Assembly (NCBI GenBank): GCA_963841075.1
Contig: CAWJBA010000021.1
Location: 124,001-188,000 of the forward strand
From: JAIQFF01 sp963841075
GTDB taxonomy: Bacteria; Acidobacteriota; Terriglobia; Terriglobales; Acidobacteriaceae
Length of the DNA stretch: 64,000 bases
Direction of reading: 5' to 3'
Of this stretch, positions 61,831 to 64,000 are shown piece by piece. The notes beneath the pieces are model-generated. The model saw only the letters and a list, made by a program, of their open reading frames with translations. It did no database searches and was not told where the DNA came from. The position numbers and the translations under genes are program-made. Numbering within the stretch: position 1 is the stretch's first letter; every line of letters begins with the position of its first letter.

Positions 61831-62634
61831 ATGAGACGCAGGATTTGGACATTTGGCTTGGCGATCTTGGTAGCGGCCCTCGCCGCGCCGCCTTCCTCCG
61901 TGGGCGGCCAGGAACTTACCTTCAAGATTCCGCCGGTGAGAATTCCGGTCGAGATCGCGAACCAGCCCATCGCGATTACAGCCTCGGGCATCATTTCAAG
62001 AGTTGCGGCAGAACGCGGCGAGAATGTTTTTCGACTGGAGCTGGTCGGTGACCTCTCCGACCTGCAGCAGAACATAACTGAAGTCCTGCGCTCGCAACTC
62101 GATCGGTCCGAGCGTTGCGGCGAGCGGATCGCCATTCAGAACGCGACCCTCACTCCGATGGCTCCCGCGAGCCTGGTCGTTTCCCGGCTGCATTTCGAGC
62201 GTTGGACCTGCGTCAAGATACTGGGCAAGGAAAGGCCCAATAAGCTGGTGGGAGGCAACGGCACCATCGAGGTCAAACTCACGCCGGCAGTGGAAGAGGA
62301 CAGCACGTTGCGCCTGGTTGCGGATGTCGGGCGAATCGAGGCGGAGGGCCCCTTGGGGGAACTGCTTCGCTCGGGATCCGTAGGGGCCGCAATACGAGAG
62401 AAAATTACCAGGGCCCTCCTTGCGGCGATGCAAAAAGGAACGAACTTCAAAGCGACCCTTCCACCCGTGGCCCAGGACTATGCCAAAATTCTGAATGCGC
62501 AATTTCGGGACGGCGGCTCGGGAAACCTGGACGTTGTTCTGAACGGAGAGATTCGAATCTCCAACGAGCAGATCAAGCTGTTGTCGAACCAGTTGAAAGA
62601 GCGCCTGTCGTCGCAGGGAATTCCGCCGCAATAG
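61831..62634 (+). CDS. Secreted protein of unknown function (267 aa)
   Basis: From MRRRIWTFGLAILVAALAA (ATG 61831) a signal peptide leads to GGQELTFKIPPVRIPVEIANQ. Alternating strands and a final helix (NEQIKLLSNQLKERL) suggest a periplasmic lipid- or surface-binding beta protein, but no family is recognised. Two Cys (RCGERIAIQ, WTCVKIL) may pair. An ATG at 61801 would add ten residues. It follows the TonB receptor by 119 bases. Confidence 0.7.
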   Translation: MRRRIWTFGLAILVAALAAPPSSVGGQELTFKIPPVRIPVEIANQPIAITASGIISRVAAERGENVFRLELVGDLSDLQQNITEVLRSQLDRSERCGERIAIQNATLTPMAPASLVVSRLHFERWTCVKILGKERPNKLVGGNGTIEVKLTPAVEEDSTLRLVADVGRIEAEGPLGELLRSGSVGAAIREKITRALLAAMQKGTNFKATLPPVAQDYAKILNAQFRDGGSGNLDVVLNGEIRISNEQIKLLSNQLKERLSSQGIPPQ

Positions 62635-62745
62635 TTCGAAGTGCCCGTCCCCTGGTGTTCGCCTACAATATGCCAAGCCCGTGGGAGCCTTCCTCCACGG
62701 TCAAGGCAGTCACGGGCCAAACGAGTCCAAGCCCTGGAGAACCGA

Positions 62746-63148
62746 TTGACGGCCATACCACCAAAGTTGCTTGACCTTGCGCGGCGCTACACTGCGGCTT
62801 GGTGCAGCCAGGACCCTGCACGCGTGGCTGCCTTTTACTCGCTGACCGGCTCGCTCAGAATCAACGGCGGCACTCCGGCGGTCGGACGAAGTGCCATCAC
62901 CGAAGCCGCGCGGGGATTCATGACCGCGTTTCCGGATCTGCGGGTGCTGATGGATGACCTCGTCCCTCGCAGCGGCGGGGCTGTGTACCGTTGGACGCTG
63001 CTCGGCACCAACACAGGGCCGGGCGGGAAGCGGGCAGCGGGTTCGCATCAGCGGATTCGAGGAGTGGACGATGGGCGCTGACGGCCTCATCGCCGAATCT
63101 CTGGGCAGCTTCGACGAGGCCGACTATCAACGTCAACTCGCCAGTTGA
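62746..63148 (+). CDS. SnoaL-like / NTF2-fold protein (one frame break)
   Basis: TTG 62746 has GGAGA six bases upstream. The product begins PPKLLDLARRYTAAWCSQDPARVAAFYS and shows SLRINGGTPAVGRSAITEAARGFMTAFPDLRVLMDDL (in part), a cone-shaped SnoaL-like fold used by polyketide cyclases and many small hydrolases. A break near 63030 must be bridged to reach RISGFEEWTMGADGLIAESLG and the stop at 63148. About 134 aa; ligand unknown. Confidence 0.75.
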
Positions 63149-63283
63149 ACCGCCCACAGCCCGCAGACAGAATCATCCGAGCGAGTTCGCGGGCGCCCAC
63201 GATCGAGAATCAGGCTTTTCAGCACGTTTCGCCAATGACCAGTACAATGGCACGTCGTAAGTAAGGAGTCCCGCCACACACTC

Positions 63284-64000
63284 ATGCGCCACTTCAATGA
63301 AACAGCCGCCTGGGCGGCTTTTAAAGGATTGGCTCTGGGGCTCGGCCTGATCGCGATATTCTCGGCGATTCTGCTGCTTTCCGATTTAGGTCATCGCAAT
63401 ACGGCTTCCGCTGCCGCGACGAATTCTCCTGCGCAGGCCGGCGCCTCCGGAAGAATGGTCAAAGCCGCCATCGTCTACTTCGCCCGTGACATCGGTACCG
63501 ACCAGTGTGTGCAGGGTCTGATCGACGGCCTGAAAGCCAGCGGCTTCGACGAAGGGAAAAATCTGGAAGTCCGGCGCGCCGATGCCCAGGGCGAAATGAT
63601 CAACATTCCCGCCATCCTCCAGAACTACGACAACTCCGATGTCGACCTGATTATGACCATCACCACGCCCTGCCTCGCGGGGGCGTGCAACAACGTCAGA
63701 CACAAGCCGGTGGTGTTCACCTGCGTGACCGATCCGATAGCGGCCGGAGCCGGCAAGAGCCGCACCGATCACGTGCCTTTCGTTACCGGCGTGGGCAGTT
63801 TCCCGCCGGTGAGCCACTCGTTGGACATGATGCAGAAACTGATTCCGGGATTGCACGCGGTCGGAACCATGTATAACCCGGCGGAGGCCAACTCGGTGAA
63901 GGAGCTGACGGTGGCCCGCGAGATATTTCGCAGCCGCGGCGTGAGGCTCGAGGAGGTCGCCCTTGCCGGCTCCAACGAAGTTCTGCAGGCGGTGCAGATT
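63284..64000 (+). CDS. ABC transporter substrate-binding protein, 3' truncated
   Basis: A membrane/signal anchor (GLALGLGLIAIFSAILLLSDL, about 15-35) precedes a type I periplasmic-binding fold of the ABC_sub_bind (TrpX/YtrX-like) family: KAAIVYFARDIGTDQCVQGLIDGLKASGF (in part), DLIMTITTPCLAG, VVFTCVTDPIAAGAG and GTMYNPAEANSVKEL. It runs off the window. Family members bind amino acids or related small solutes; the permease and ATPase would be expected beyond the end. AGGAG is 16 bases before the ATG, longer than usual. Confidence 0.87.
   Translation, partial: MRHFNETAAWAAFKGLALGLGLIAIFSAILLLSDLGHRNTASAAATNSPAQAGASGRMVKAAIVYFARDIGTDQCVQGLIDGLKASGFDEGKNLEVRRADAQGEMINIPAILQNYDNSDVDLIMTITTPCLAGACNNVRHKPVVFTCVTDPIAAGAGKSRTDHVPFVTGVGSFPPVSHSLDMMQKLIPGLHAVGTMYNPAEANSVKELTVAREIFRSRGVRLEEVALAGSNEVLQAVQI

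Noticed and set aside
1..64000. tRNA, rRNA, CRISPR arrays, prophage or IS transposase genes
   Set aside because: No cloverleaf with a GTTCRA-type T-arm, no regularly spaced direct repeats and no transposase or integrase motifs were found by eye; GGTTCGA matches fall inside palindromic repeats or coding sequence.

Overview
The window reads as chromosomal DNA of an Acidobacteriota bacterium, most likely class Terriglobia. The reasons are GC-rich coding, two proteins of the VWFA-related acidobacterial type, an Oar-like TonB-dependent receptor with an N-terminal carboxypeptidase-regulatory domain, DUF6600 and DUF5666 secreted proteins, and many intergenic palindromic repeats. I saw no rRNA, tRNA, CRISPR array, phage or insertion-sequence transposase. 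The taxonomic call is inference from gene content.

Layout. 1-13 kb: a truncated rapZ, a small secreted protein with a clear terminator, an FHA-GAF-sigma54 activator, then a minus-strand run uvrA, CPBP protease, pyrE, mtnA. Next come an STN-domain secreted protein, a cupin and a VWA protein. 13-26 kb: 3-methyladenine glycosylase, a divergent methyltransferase / MarR-GNAT pair with a palindromic operator, a membrane-interrupted alpha/beta hydrolase, proline dehydrogenase, a TonB C-terminal protein, a UBP zinc finger next to thioredoxin reductase, three small plus-strand proteins, a ROK sugar kinase, DUF4105 and a glutamate-type dehydrogenase. 26-38 kb: TPR protein, MATE exporter, adenosine deaminase, a second VWA protein, a yeast-type cytosine deaminase, a GH97 glycosidase behind a LacI-type operator, DUF3309, small membrane proteins and a DUF6600/FecR protein.

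38-48 kb: a sigma54 two-component pair, then a plus-strand L-fucose locus (two SDRs, an aldo-keto reductase, a zinc alcohol dehydrogenase, a FucP-type permease, a GH29 alpha-L-fucosidase). It looks oxidative but lacks a recognisable lactonase, dehydratase or aldolase. 48-57 kb: a PiT phosphate transporter, then a signalling locus: PilZ-PilZ protein, a multi-PAS histidine kinase with three near-identical PAS units, three tandem paralogous single-domain response regulators, and an REC-PAS-GGDEF-EAL protein. It looks like a c-di-GMP output phosphorelay that grew by local duplication. 57-64 kb: DUF5666 protein, TonB receptor, a secreted unknown, a SnoaL-like protein and a truncated ABC substrate-binding protein.

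An important caveat is that about 20 single-base frame breaks fall inside otherwise well-conserved genes (rapZ, the sigma54 activator, cupin, DUF6600, fucP, GH29, kinase, response regulators, GGDEF-EAL, TonB receptor, SnoaL). Residual sequencing indels are the simplest explanation, so these are annotated as genes spanning the breaks and not as pseudogenes.

The most distinctive non-coding signal is a family of intergenic repeats that share a fixed outer motif (TCATCCTGAGCG ... CGAAGGACCCCTA). Their central hairpins are perfectly self-complementary but differ completely between copies.
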